64,000 nucleotides of DNA from Pseudomonadales bacterium (lineage in GTDB: Bacteria; Pseudomonadota; Gammaproteobacteria; Pseudomonadales; Azotimanducaceae), in assembly GCA_024234635.1 (NCBI GenBank), contig JACKNX010000011.1, positions 86,885 to 150,884 of the forward strand, read 5' to 3'. Both the position numbers and the translations under genes were made by a program. Of the stretch, positions 1-8,116 are shown piece by piece; within the stretch, counting starts at the first letter, position 1, and every line of letters starts with the position of its first letter. The notes under the pieces are model-generated. The model made no database searches. It saw only the letters and a program-made list of their open reading frames with translations, and was not told where the DNA came from.

Positions 1-45
1 CTCGGCATCGGCCTGCTGGTGGCGCCCCGATTCATCGACATCTGA
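1..45 (+). CDS. 3' end of an unidentified protein (partial)
   Basis: The first 15 codons of the window read LGIGLLVAPRFIDI followed by TGA, in a frame that stays open to the left edge. The residue choice is typical of protein and the next gene starts 55 bases later on the same strand, so this is probably the end of a real gene. Only the tail is visible, so no function can be given. It could also be a chance open frame. Confidence 0.4.
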   Translation, partial: LGIGLLVAPRFIDI

Positions 46-100
46 CCCGGCTGTCATTTCCGGCAGCAGGGTGTGGTGACCACAGACCTGGGAGAGAGGC

Positions 101-484
101 TTGAAACATCCCTTTGCGGAACTGATCGCTATGCAGGTCGATGAGCGGGAGACCGGCTACAGTCGATTGTCACTCGTTGTCACCGAAGACCACATGAATC
201 CGCACAACGTCGTGCACGGCGCGGTGATCTATGCGCTGGCGGATACCGGCATGGGCGCGGCGCTGGCGCCGTCCCTGGCGGAAGGGGAGATCTGCGCCAC
301 CATCGAGATCAAGATCAACTACTTCAAACCGGTCACCCGTGGCCAGCTCGTATGCACGACGGAAATGATCAACCGCGGGCGCACGGTGGCGAATCTTCAG
401 TCCCGCATTGTCGTGGGCGATTCGCTGGTTGCCATGGCCAATGGCAACTACGCGATTTTCACGCCAGGCGCCCGGTCGCGCTGA
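101..484 (+). CDS. PaaI-type hotdog-fold acyl-CoA thioesterase
   Basis: Predicted cytoplasmic thioesterase of the PaaI/YbgC-like hotdog superfamily, which hydrolyses acyl- or aryl-CoA thioesters. The 127-residue length is normal for the family. The segment NVVHGAVIYALADTGMG (about residues 36-52) matches the family's His-Gly loop and central helix, and the strand after it (INYFKPV) is also typical. The TTG start is chosen because a purine-rich GGGAGAGAGG sits just upstream and because the usual N-terminal region of the family begins here. The next gene on the same strand begins 41 bases downstream, so the two may be co-transcribed. The natural substrate cannot be told from the sequence. Confidence 0.85.
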   Translation: MKHPFAELIAMQVDERETGYSRLSLVVTEDHMNPHNVVHGAVIYALADTGMGAALAPSLAEGEICATIEIKINYFKPVTRGQLVCTTEMINRGRTVANLQSRIVVGDSLVAMANGNYAIFTPGARSR

Positions 485-525
485 CGCCGCGGGACGTTGC
501 GGGGCGAATGGGGTGAGAGGCTGAC

Positions 526-945
526 ATGAAGCGGTTTGGCAGCCTCGTCGGCGGCGTCATCGCCCTGTTGATTCTCGTTGCCGCGGGGCATATGGCTTTC
601 ATCGAAATCGGTCGCGAAGTTGTGGTGCTCTCGACGACCGACACCGGGGGAGAGCGCCATCAACGCAGGCTGTGGGCGGTGGATTTTGATGGCGCGGTGT
701 GGCTGCACAGCACGGGGACGAGTTGGCATGCACTATTTGCACAGCCCGTGACGGTTGGTCTGGCGCGCAACGGCAAAGTTAGCGTCTATCGGGCAACGCC
801 CGTACCGGGACCACACCCGGAGATCGATCGCCTTCTGCGTGAGAAATATGGGCTCGCGGATCGCTGGGTTCGATTCCTGGCGCCGGACGATCCGGATGTG
901 CTCGTGGTACGGCTCGATCCGGTGGACGATCAGTCCTCGGGATAA
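526..945 (+). CDS. Small membrane-anchored protein, possible split beta-barrel fold (family copy 1)
   Basis: A 139-residue protein with one N-terminal hydrophobic segment (about residues 7-26) and a soluble remainder presumably facing the periplasm. Its core, EVVVLSTTDTGG then RLWAVDFDG, a Trp, PVTVGLARNG and REKYGLAD, lines up with two other proteins in this window (14734-15270 and 3034-3477). The pattern recalls split beta-barrel flavin- or deazaflavin-binding families, such as nitroreductase-like Ddn relatives, but that is an inference from spacing and a few residues. Its 3' end overlaps the convergent flavoprotein gene by 16 bases. Biochemical function is unknown. Confidence 0.7.
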   Translation: MKRFGSLVGGVIALLILVAAGHMAFIEIGREVVVLSTTDTGGERHQRRLWAVDFDGAVWLHSTGTSWHALFAQPVTVGLARNGKVSVYRATPVPGPHPEIDRLLREKYGLADRWVRFLAPDDPDVLVVRLDPVDDQSSG

Positions 946-2141
946 TCGCCCAGGGCGACGCGGCCAATGTATTCGCGCGCCTCGGGTCGTGCGCCGGGTT
1001 GCATGAACGGACCGGCGCGCACGTCGCGATAGAGCCGGCTGAGGGTGCTGGACTGCATGTAGCTGCTGCCGCCCACCAGATCCATGGCCGTGTTGACGAT
1101 GTTGATGGCGCCGCGGTTCACCACCCACTTGGCGGTCTGGTAGTCGCGCATCAGTTCGTGGGACTGCGCCAGTGTGGGCTGAGGCACGCGCAGAAATGCA
1201 TCCGCCCGGCGCGCGGTGGCCAGGAGCACGTCCCGGCACGTGGCAAGTTCAATGGCCATTTCGCCCGTCATGTGGCGCACGCCCGGTAGTTCAGCAGCCG
1301 GGCGGCCATTTCGCTTTTGTTGGCGAAGACTTGTCAATGCAAGCTCGGCCGCGTGCTCGGCGATGCCGAGAAACACGCCCACCAGCGTCAGGTTGCCCAG
1401 GGCGCGGTTGGTCAGCGAGGTGGTGCTCCATCGGCCCCAGGGACCCAGGTGGCGAAGTGCCTGCTTCGGTATCCGCACGTTGTCAAACACGATCGACTGA
1501 CTCCCGGAGGCGCGCATGCCCAGGGCCTGCCAGTCGCCTTGTGGCTGTATGCCCGGCATTCCGATGGGCAGCAGTGTCGTCACGAGATGATCGCCCTCGT
1601 CGTTGCGCAGCCGCAGGTTCATGCCGAGGTGCGTGGCCACGGGCGACAGGGTGACAAACAGCTTGGTCCCGTCGATGCGATAGCCACCGTCCGCCAATGA
1701 GGCTTCCGTCAGGGGATGCAGGTTGTCCGTACCCCGTTCCGTGGCGGTGGCGCAGATCAGCATGTCGCCCCGAACGATGGCACGCAGTTGCTCGCCGAGA
1801 GGTGCGCTGGTGCCGCCGGATGCGTGCCAGCCTGCCGCCAGTCCCCGGCTGACGCCAAGGTGCATGTTGATGGCGATGGCGGTGGAGCCGTCTCCCTGCC
1901 CGAGGCTGCTCATGCCGAGCGCCCAGTCGTGGATGCAATCCAGGCCCAGACCGCCCAGCGACTCCGGCACGAACGCACTTGCCACGCCTGATTCGACCAG
2001 CAGCCGCACGTTGGCAGGGTCCATGGCGCTTGCGTCGTCCGCGGCGGCGGCCCGCTCGCGCAGCAGGGGACTGACCGCACGCGCGGCATCGACGAATCGC
2101 TGTCCGGCCTCAGTGACGGGTTCGGCGGGAAACGCGGTCAT
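930..2141 (-). CDS. Acyl-CoA dehydrogenase-like flavoprotein
   Basis: A 403-residue FAD protein of the acyl-CoA dehydrogenase superfamily. Visible features are the N-terminal helical region with LVESGVASAFVPESLGGLGL, the middle beta domain with ICATATERGTDN and the TLSPVATHLG stretch, and a C-terminal helical domain ending in DLVGGSSYMQSSTLSRLYRD followed by VRAGPFMQPG. That last block resembles flavin-dependent monooxygenase relatives (DszC/HpaA-like, Acyl-CoA_dh_2 type) as much as true dehydrogenases. It could therefore oxidise an acyl-CoA or act as a flavin monooxygenase; the sequence does not decide. It follows the luciferase-like gene by 27 bases, so the two are probably one transcript. 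Confidence 0.85.
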   Translation of the reverse strand: MTAFPAEPVTEAGQRFVDAARAVSPLLRERAAAADDASAMDPANVRLLVESGVASAFVPESLGGLGLDCIHDWALGMSSLGQGDGSTAIAINMHLGVSRGLAAGWHASGGTSAPLGEQLRAIVRGDMLICATATERGTDNLHPLTEASLADGGYRIDGTKLFVTLSPVATHLGMNLRLRNDEGDHLVTTLLPIGMPGIQPQGDWQALGMRASGSQSIVFDNVRIPKQALRHLGPWGRWSTTSLTNRALGNLTLVGVFLGIAEHAAELALTSLRQQKRNGRPAAELPGVRHMTGEMAIELATCRDVLLATARRADAFLRVPQPTLAQSHELMRDYQTAKWVVNRGAINIVNTAMDLVGGSSYMQSSTLSRLYRDVRAGPFMQPGARPEAREYIGRVALGDYPED

Positions 2142-2168
2142 TGCGGCAATCCGGTTTGCACGCGCGGC

Positions 2169-3017
2169 CTAGACGGAGGCAGCCCAGGCTACGATCGGGG
2201 CGTAGCTGTCCAGCACCCGCAGCGCCTCGTCGCGCGCCAGCGTCGGCAGAGACAGCACCACCCGGTTCACACCCTTGTCCCGCAATACCTCGAGCGCCGT
2301 GCGATCAGCGGGCTGGGTCAGCACCGTGATGTCGAGCTCGCTAACGTCGCGTCCGCGTTCCTCGCAGGCCTGGCGAAGCTGCGCCAGTTGCGCATCGAAG
2401 CCCGGCGTCATGACGGGGTACCAGCCATCGGCGTACTCGGCGATGCGCTGCATGGCCCACGTCGAGGTGGCGCCGATGAGCACCGGCGGGCCACCAGCGC
2501 GCTTCGGCTTTGGCTGTACCCATACCGGATCGAAGTCCACGAAGCGGCCATGAAACTCGGCGTCCTTCTGTGTCCAGCACTGCTTCATCGCCAGCACGTG
2601 CTCACGCAGGATTGCCCAGCGGTCCTTGAAATCGAAACCGTGATTGCGCATTTCCTCGGGCAACCAGCCGCCGCCCACACCCAGGAGCAGGCGGCCATTG
2701 CTCAGGGAGTCCAGCGAAGCGCAGCGCTTGGCGAGGGCAATGGGATGATGTTGCGCCACGAGGCAGACGCCTGTGCCTACCTGCAGTCGGTCGGTCACCG
2801 CGGCGGCCTGCGCCAGGTAGGTAAAGGGCTCGTACGCCTCCCAGTATATGGCGGGCAATTCGCCGCCCATGGGGTAGGGCGTTTCGCGGGACGCTGGAAT
2901 ATGCGTATGTTCCACCACCCACAGGCTTTCGAAGCCACGGCTCTCCAGCTCACGGCCCAGATCGACCGCGCTGATGGAATAGTCGGTGGGAAAGTTGCTG
3001 ATGCCGATGTCCATCAA
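2169..3017 (-). CDS. Luciferase-like (LLM class) flavin- or F420-dependent oxidoreductase
   Basis: A 282-residue TIM-barrel enzyme of the bacterial luciferase-like superfamily. The start MDIGISNFPTDYSI, then ESLWVVEHTHIP, VGTGVCLVAQHHPIALAK, a Ser-rich LDSLSNGRLLLGVGGGW and the downstream EEMRNHGFDF follow the F420-type subgroup often annotated as TIGR03619. Members reduce or oxidise substrates with FMN or coenzyme F420; the cofactor here is not certain. The gene sits in the middle of a minus-strand operon, 16 bases after a lipoprotein gene and 27 bases before an acyl-CoA-dehydrogenase-like gene, which suggests a shared redox pathway. The start has two adjacent Met codons, so it could be three bases later. 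Confidence 0.88.
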   Translation of the reverse strand: MMDIGISNFPTDYSISAVDLGRELESRGFESLWVVEHTHIPASRETPYPMGGELPAIYWEAYEPFTYLAQAAAVTDRLQVGTGVCLVAQHHPIALAKRCASLDSLSNGRLLLGVGGGWLPEEMRNHGFDFKDRWAILREHVLAMKQCWTQKDAEFHGRFVDFDPVWVQPKPKRAGGPPVLIGATSTWAMQRIAEYADGWYPVMTPGFDAQLAQLRQACEERGRDVSELDITVLTQPADRTALEVLRDKGVNRVVLSLPTLARDEALRVLDSYAPIVAWAASV

Positions 3018-3033
3018 GTGTCTCCAGGTTCGT

Positions 3034-3477
3034 TCAGGGACGATCGAGGCGATAGATCAGGGCGTCCGTCACCCAGTTGTCTTCTTCGTCGATGTCGTAT
3101 TTTTCGGTGTACGCCGCGGCGACACGGCCCCGCTCGTCGCCTTCGCCGCCAACCGCGCTGGCCACGAGATCATGAATTGCGCCTTTCACGCGCACCCGCA
3201 CGCGGGGATCCGTGTCGATGAACGGTGTCCAGCGGGTGCCTTCGGCGCTCGTGGCGATGTACAGATCGGCGCCGAGACCAACAGCCCAGATATTGTGGGA
3301 GTAGGGGTCTGACGGGCGGAATTCGACCTGTATCACGTCCTCGTCGGCGACTGCGGACCAGTCCGGCGGTGGCGCCGCCGACTCCCCGGTCAACGCGCCT
3401 CCGGGGAACACGAACAGCGGATCGCCACAGGCGGCCAGGGTCATCACGGAACACAGGAAAAGGAATCTGCTCAACAT
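3034..3477 (-). CDS. Lipoprotein of the same small family (family copy 2)
   Basis: A 147-residue predicted lipoprotein. The N-terminus has a hydrophobic stretch ending in a lipobox-like LAAC at residues 14-17, so Cys17 should be lipidated after export. The mature part contains NIWAVGLGADLYIATSAEG, then TRW, DPRVRVRVKG and AAYTEKYDIDEED, which align in order with the two membrane-anchored proteins at 526-945 and 14734-15270. The anchor type differs but the domain seems common. It is the first gene of the minus-strand operon that continues with the luciferase-like and dehydrogenase-like flavoproteins, hinting at a cofactor- or electron-related role. That is an inference; no function is known. 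Confidence 0.75.
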   Translation of the reverse strand: MLSRFLFLCSVMTLAACGDPLFVFPGGALTGESAAPPPDWSAVADEDVIQVEFRPSDPYSHNIWAVGLGADLYIATSAEGTRWTPFIDTDPRVRVRVKGAIHDLVASAVGGEGDERGRVAAAYTEKYDIDEEDNWVTDALIYRLDRP

Positions 3478-3649
3478 GGTTTCCCTTCGCGTTGGGTGGT
3501 GTGGTGGCGAGCCGTGTCGCAGGATTGCGCCTATTGAAGGGCATTCCGCTGCGGATGGGTAGCTCAGACCTGTCCTGGATTGTGTCCGGTCTGCACCCCA
3601 TCAGGTTGGGTTAGACTACCAGCCCCTGTCATTCCGGAAGTAGTTCATC

Positions 3650-4846
3650 ATGGCCGAAATCCAGACCGCCGTCGTACTCAGCGCCGCCCGCACCCCCATT
3701 GGCCGCTTCGGCGGCGGGCTCGCGGATGTGCCCCTCGAGGATCTGGGTGCGCTGGTGGTTCGAGCCGCCGCAGACCGGGCGGGCATCGATCCGGCACAGA
3801 TATCCTCAGCGGTGTTCGGTAACGTGTTGCGCACCAAGGCCAACGATTCCTACATCGCACGCCTCTGCGCCATCAAGGGCGGCATGGCGAAAGAATCCAG
3901 TGCGGTGACGGTCAATCGCCTGTGCGGGTCGGGCGTGGAGGCCATCGTCAATGCCGCGCAGCAGATCCAGCTGGGTGAGGTGGACCTCGCGCTGGCTGGT
4001 GGCGTGGAGTCCATGAGCCGCTCCACCTTCTCCAGCGCCGTACCCAGATTCGGTGCCCGCATGGGCGCGGTGACGCTGGACGATGACATGCTGGCCACCC
4101 TGCACGATCCGTTTGGCGCCGGGCATATGGGCATCACCGCCGAAAACGTCGCAGAGCGGTTCCAGATCGACCGTGCCGCGCAGGATGCCTTTGCCGAGGA
4201 GAGCCATCGTCGGGCGATCAACGCCATCGACCAGGGCTATTTCAAGAGCCAGATCGTGCCGGTGCCCATCACGAGCCGGAAAGGCACCGTGCATGTGGAT
4301 ACCGATGAGCATCCGCGCCGGGATGTGTCCGCTGAAGGTCTTGCCGCGCTCAAGCCGGCCTTCAAACGCGATGGCGGGACGGTGACGGCGGGCAATGCTT
4401 CCGGCATCAACGACGGCGCGGCGGCGCTGGTGCTTGCCTCCGAGGCCTGGGCCATGGCCAATGGCAGGAAGCCCATTGCCCGCGTTGTATCGTACGCGCG
4501 CGCGGGCGTTGATCCGTCTGTCATGGGTACCGGTCCGATTCCCGCCGTGCGCAAGGCTCTTGAGCGGGCGCGGCTGGGTATCGACGACATGGATGTGATC
4601 GAATCCAACGAAGCATTTGCCGCACAGGCGTGCGCGGTGGCCAAGGAACTGGGTTTTCCCGCGGACCGCACCAATCCCAACGGCGGTGCCATTGCGCTGG
4701 GGCACCCGGTGGGCGCCACGGGCGCCATCATCGCCACCAAGTGCCTGTATGAACTCGAGCGTACTGGCGGGCGCTTTGGCCTGGTCACCCTGTGTATCGG
4801 CGGCGGGCAGGGCATCGCCGTGGTCTTCGAGCGGGTGACCGACTGA
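3650..4846 (+). CDS. Acetyl-CoA C-acyltransferase (thiolase)
   Basis: A 398-residue thiolase that either cleaves 3-ketoacyl-CoA in beta-oxidation or condenses acetyl-CoA units. The nucleophilic Cys is in NRLCGSGVEA (Cys92), the NEAFAAQA motif is present, the active His is in GGAIALGHPVGATGA and the second Cys is in LCIGGGQG. Length and motif order are standard. The ATG start has GGAAG upstream with normal spacing. It is divergent from the lipoprotein/flavoprotein operon across a 172-base gap, so a shared control region is possible. Whether it is degradative (FadA-like) or biosynthetic (PhaA/AtoB-like) cannot be settled here. Confidence 0.95.
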   Translation: MAEIQTAVVLSAARTPIGRFGGGLADVPLEDLGALVVRAAADRAGIDPAQISSAVFGNVLRTKANDSYIARLCAIKGGMAKESSAVTVNRLCGSGVEAIVNAAQQIQLGEVDLALAGGVESMSRSTFSSAVPRFGARMGAVTLDDDMLATLHDPFGAGHMGITAENVAERFQIDRAAQDAFAEESHRRAINAIDQGYFKSQIVPVPITSRKGTVHVDTDEHPRRDVSAEGLAALKPAFKRDGGTVTAGNASGINDGAAALVLASEAWAMANGRKPIARVVSYARAGVDPSVMGTGPIPAVRKALERARLGIDDMDVIESNEAFAAQACAVAKELGFPADRTNPNGGAIALGHPVGATGAIIATKCLYELERTGGRFGLVTLCIGGGQGIAVVFERVTD

Positions 4847-4941
4847 CGGCCGGCCGCCGCGGGAGGCATGGTGTCGAAGCGATGGTCCGGGACTGATCGC
4901 GGTAACCACCCGCGACGTAGTAGTGACCGCGTTCGACTGAA

Positions 4942-5538
4942 ATGATCGATTGGCCTGAAGACGACCCACCCGAGTCACAGTCGGCGCTGGATGTGCTTTA
5001 CGCGGAGTGGCGGCGCGGCAGCGAACAAGCCGGGAACGAGCTGTTCGATTCGCTTTATTCGGATCTGAAACGGATCGCATCGTCGCTCCTTCGCCGGGAC
5101 GCCGGCAACCTGTCCCTTGCCACCGGCGATCTCGTCGGTGAAACGGTTCTGCGGCTGCTGAAGTCCGGTACGCTGAAGATTGTGGATGAAGCGCACCTGC
5201 GCGCGTTATGCGCGCGCATAATGCGCAACACGCTCACCGACGCGGCAAAGCGACGCCGGCGCGAAAAGCGACGGGCAGTTCTCGTGACCCTGAACCTCGA
5301 CCAGATCGAGGACGCCAGCGGGGCCGATCGGGTTGTGAGCCTGCTGGCTCTCGTTGATGCGCTCGATCGCCTGCGTGCGTTGCACCCGCGATGGGCGGAT
5401 GTGGTCGAGTTGAAGTACTTCGGCGGCTTCACCAACGAAGAAGTGGCAGCCTTCCTTGGCATATCCGTGCCAACGGTAAAACGCGCCTGGAACGCGGCGG
5501 TTCGCTGGCTGACCCTGAACCTCGACAGTGACACCTGA
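4942..5538 (+). CDS. ECF-type RNA polymerase sigma factor (Sig-70_X6-like)
   Basis: A 198-residue alternative sigma factor. Region 2 covers about residues 24-100 (LKRIASSLLRR through RIMRNTLTDAAKRRRR) and region 4 about 130-190, with an intact helix-turn-helix VAAFLGISVPTVKRAWNAAV. The layout fits the ECF subgroup named Sig-70_X6/TIGR02999, which is commonly encoded next to Ser/Thr protein kinases instead of a classical anti-sigma factor. Its stop overlaps the kinase start by 11 bases, indicating translational coupling. The likely role is to direct transcription in response to kinase-linked signals; target promoters are unknown. Confidence 0.92.
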   Translation: MIDWPEDDPPESQSALDVLYAEWRRGSEQAGNELFDSLYSDLKRIASSLLRRDAGNLSLATGDLVGETVLRLLKSGTLKIVDEAHLRALCARIMRNTLTDAAKRRRREKRRAVLVTLNLDQIEDASGADRVVSLLALVDALDRLRALHPRWADVVELKYFGGFTNEEVAAFLGISVPTVKRAWNAAVRWLTLNLDSDT

Positions 5539-7927
5539 CAGGGAGCGACTTGCCATGGCGTGGCTGGAGGCTGCGCTGGCGGTTGCCGAATCCGAACGAG
5601 AGGCATTCGTACGACAGAAGTGCAGGGACGATCCGGAAGTTGCCGGTTATGTGCTGAAACTGCTTCGGACCGACCCCGGCGTCTCGGGCCTCTCGACCGG
5701 TGGCGCGGCAGGAATCGAGCAGGCACTGGCCATGCCTGCCGTCATCGATATGTACAGGATCGACCGTGAGCTCGGACGCGGCGGGATGGGTGCGGTGTAC
5801 CTGGCACACCGGCAGGCGGACGACTTTTCCCACACGGTTGCCATCAAGGTGGTCAATCCCGCTGGTATCGGCGAAGCCAACGTGCAAAGGCTGGCAGCTG
5901 AACGCTCGACGCTTGCCCGGCTGAAACATCCGAACATTGCGCAGCTGTACGACGGCGGCCAGTTACCGGATGGCGCGCCCTACCTCGTCATGGAGTACTT
6001 CGACGGTGCCCAGCTTGGATCGGTGCTCGCCAACCGGCAGCTGGGTTTTGCGGACAGGGTGTCCCTGTTCTCCCAGGTATGTGCCGGGGTTTCCCACGCG
6101 CACCGTAACCTTGTCATTCACCGGGACCTGTCGCCGGCCAATATTCTGGTCAACGAAGCGCTGCAGGTGAAGATCATCGACTTCGGGATTGCCCACGATC
6201 TTCAGGCCGGCGATCTTCTTCAGGCGCCGACCGGCGCCCCGTTGTTCACGATGACACCCGGGTTTGCCGCCCCGGAACGGATGGATGGTGCGGTGTCTTC
6301 AACCGCTACGGACGTCTATTCCCTGGGAAAGATCCTCGAGCGTTTGATGGCGGGTGCAAAACCGCCCAGGGAAAAGGATCTGATCGCGATCATCCGGAAA
6401 GCGACCGCGACTCAACCCGATCACCGTTATGCCTCCGCGGATGCGTTGATGGACGATGTCGTCGCCTGGTTCGAGGTACGTCCCGTGCGGGCAGTCACAC
6501 CGTCCTACCCGTACCGGCTCGCGCGTTTCTTCCAGCGATGGCGGTGGCAGGTGGGCGCGGGGATCACGGCCCTGGCGCTGGTGCTGGTGGCATCAACGGC
6601 CAGCGTGGTGCTCTATCTTCGTGCAGAGGCGAGCAGCGATGAGGCTGAGGAGCGCTTCGAGGAGGTGCGATCGCTGGCAAACTATCTCATTTTCGGGCTG
6701 CATGATGAGCTGGACCGGCTCGAGGGTTCCGCGGTGGCCCGTGAGCACGTGCTTGCGCGTGGCATCGAGTACCTGGACAGGCTGTCCGCGCTCGGTCCGG
6801 TCCCGGTTGACCTGCGGTCTGAACTTGCGCTTGGCTATCAGCGGCTGAGCGACGTGCGCGGCAATCCGGCGCGGGCCAATCTGGGCGAGCGGGAAGCCGC
6901 CTTTGACCTGCAGCGTCGCGCCGTCGACATGGCGTCGCAACTGATCAACGAACGCCGGGATGCACGGAGCCTGAGAACCTACGCGGAAATACTGCACAAC
7001 AGCGCGGTGCAGCAGATCTTCTCGCGCAACGATCTGGATGCGGCCGTCGCCGAACTGCTCCAGGTGAAGTCGGTCTACGCGGAACTCGCGGCAACGGAGC
7101 CGCCTGCCTTCGATGACCGGCTGGCGAGCGCGCATGTCGAGATGATGCTGGGCTACAGCCTCAGGATTCTGGCGCGCTACGGCGAGGCGGTGGAATTCGT
7201 CGAACGTGCCCTGGATGCATACCGGCAGCTTGCCCGTGAACAGCCAACCAGTTTTGATGCGCGGTTTGGACTGGCGCGGGCTGAAGTCACGGCAGCGGAA
7301 GTCCATTCGTGGTCCACTTATGTCAGCGCCCAACCGGACTATGCGCCAGCGCTCGCGCTGTTTGATGCGGGCGTGGCCCGATGGCGTGCCATGGCCGGCG
7401 ATACCCCGTCTGACAGCAGGGTGCGTGATGAACTTGTGATTGCGCTCCTCAAACGGGCGAATACGACGTGCTACCTGCCGCCTCCCCACCCGGAAGCCGG
7501 GTTGGCGGATCTGGTCGAGGCGCTCACGCTCGGGATGGCCTGGCAGGCCGCCAACCCGCGCGATCAGCGAGCCGCGCAGCACAACACCCACAATCTCGTG
7601 CAGCAGACAGCCTGTCTGATCAGTCTGGGCCGGGCGGATGATGCGCTACGGGTGGCGCAGCAGGCCATCGCGGCGCGCCGAGCAGCACTGGCCAGCCAGC
7701 CGGACAATCCGAACGTCAACACCGATCTGGCCAACACGCTCTGGTCCATCAGCTCGGTGCTCATCGAGGCGGGCCTGGATGCCGAGGCCTGCAGCATGGC
7801 CGATGAAGTCGTGTCCCTTTATGCACGGTTCGAGGAAAACGGCTGGCCCATGCATCCGTTCAATCAGGATGAATTGACCAGCAGCTCGGAATATGTCGCT
7901 GACTGTGGAAGCCGAGGTCTGCTCTAG
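5528..7927 (+). CDS. Membrane Ser/Thr protein kinase with helical repeat sensor domain
   Basis: A 799-residue protein kinase of the PknB type. Visible motifs are the glycine loop ELGRGGMGAVY (81-91), catalytic Lys107 in VAIKVV, HRD (198-200) with Asn205, DFG (218-220) and GFAAPER as the APE equivalent. A single transmembrane segment lies near residues 337-360, followed by about 430 residues of predicted helical, TPR-like repeats (for example EEVRSLANYLIFGLHDELDR). About 70 residues precede the kinase domain and may contact the sigma factor. The GTG start overlaps the sigma gene by 11 bases. Related proteins keep the kinase inside the cell and the repeats outside, making this a likely receptor kinase controlling the coupled sigma factor. 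The ligand is unknown. Confidence 0.93.
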   Translation: MTPDRERLAMAWLEAALAVAESEREAFVRQKCRDDPEVAGYVLKLLRTDPGVSGLSTGGAAGIEQALAMPAVIDMYRIDRELGRGGMGAVYLAHRQADDFSHTVAIKVVNPAGIGEANVQRLAAERSTLARLKHPNIAQLYDGGQLPDGAPYLVMEYFDGAQLGSVLANRQLGFADRVSLFSQVCAGVSHAHRNLVIHRDLSPANILVNEALQVKIIDFGIAHDLQAGDLLQAPTGAPLFTMTPGFAAPERMDGAVSSTATDVYSLGKILERLMAGAKPPREKDLIAIIRKATATQPDHRYASADALMDDVVAWFEVRPVRAVTPSYPYRLARFFQRWRWQVGAGITALALVLVASTASVVLYLRAEASSDEAEERFEEVRSLANYLIFGLHDELDRLEGSAVAREHVLARGIEYLDRLSALGPVPVDLRSELALGYQRLSDVRGNPARANLGEREAAFDLQRRAVDMASQLINERRDARSLRTYAEILHNSAVQQIFSRNDLDAAVAELLQVKSVYAELAATEPPAFDDRLASAHVEMMLGYSLRILARYGEAVEFVERALDAYRQLAREQPTSFDARFGLARAEVTAAEVHSWSTYVSAQPDYAPALALFDAGVARWRAMAGDTPSDSRVRDELVIALLKRANTTCYLPPPHPEAGLADLVEALTLGMAWQAANPRDQRAAQHNTHNLVQQTACLISLGRADDALRVAQQAIAARRAALASQPDNPNVNTDLANTLWSISSVLIEAGLDAEACSMADEVVSLYARFEENGWPMHPFNQDELTSSSEYVADCGSRGLL

Positions 7928-7953
7928 CGATTCCGGGACCGCTCGTCTCCACC

Positions 7954-8007
7954 GCGACAGGACCGACTGTCTTCAGGTTGGACGCCTCCTGGTCGCAGAT
8001 TTTTTTT
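7954..8007 (+). terminator. Intrinsic terminator of the sigma/kinase operon
   Basis: Starting 27 bases after the kinase stop, GCGACAGG pairs with CCTGGTCGC (one bulged G) to enclose a 26-base loop that can fold further, and eight T residues follow at 8000-8007. This is the usual pattern of a Rho-independent terminator, although the outer stem is bulged. A second, weaker hairpin with five T residues follows at 8008-8028. It separates the sigma/kinase operon from the secreted protein gene. Confidence 0.5.
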
Positions 8008-8116
8008 AAGGATCGTTGATCCCTTTTTCCCGGATATGTCGCTTCTGGCAGGGAGAGGGCAGATTTGGTTTGCCGCGGCAAACGTACTGCCTGCCATCCC
8101 ACAGGAGACAGAAGCA

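Noticed and set aside
8036..8116. Upstream ATG for the secreted protein
   Set aside because: It would bury the signal peptide some 70 residues in; the ATG at 8117 has AGGAGA at proper spacing.
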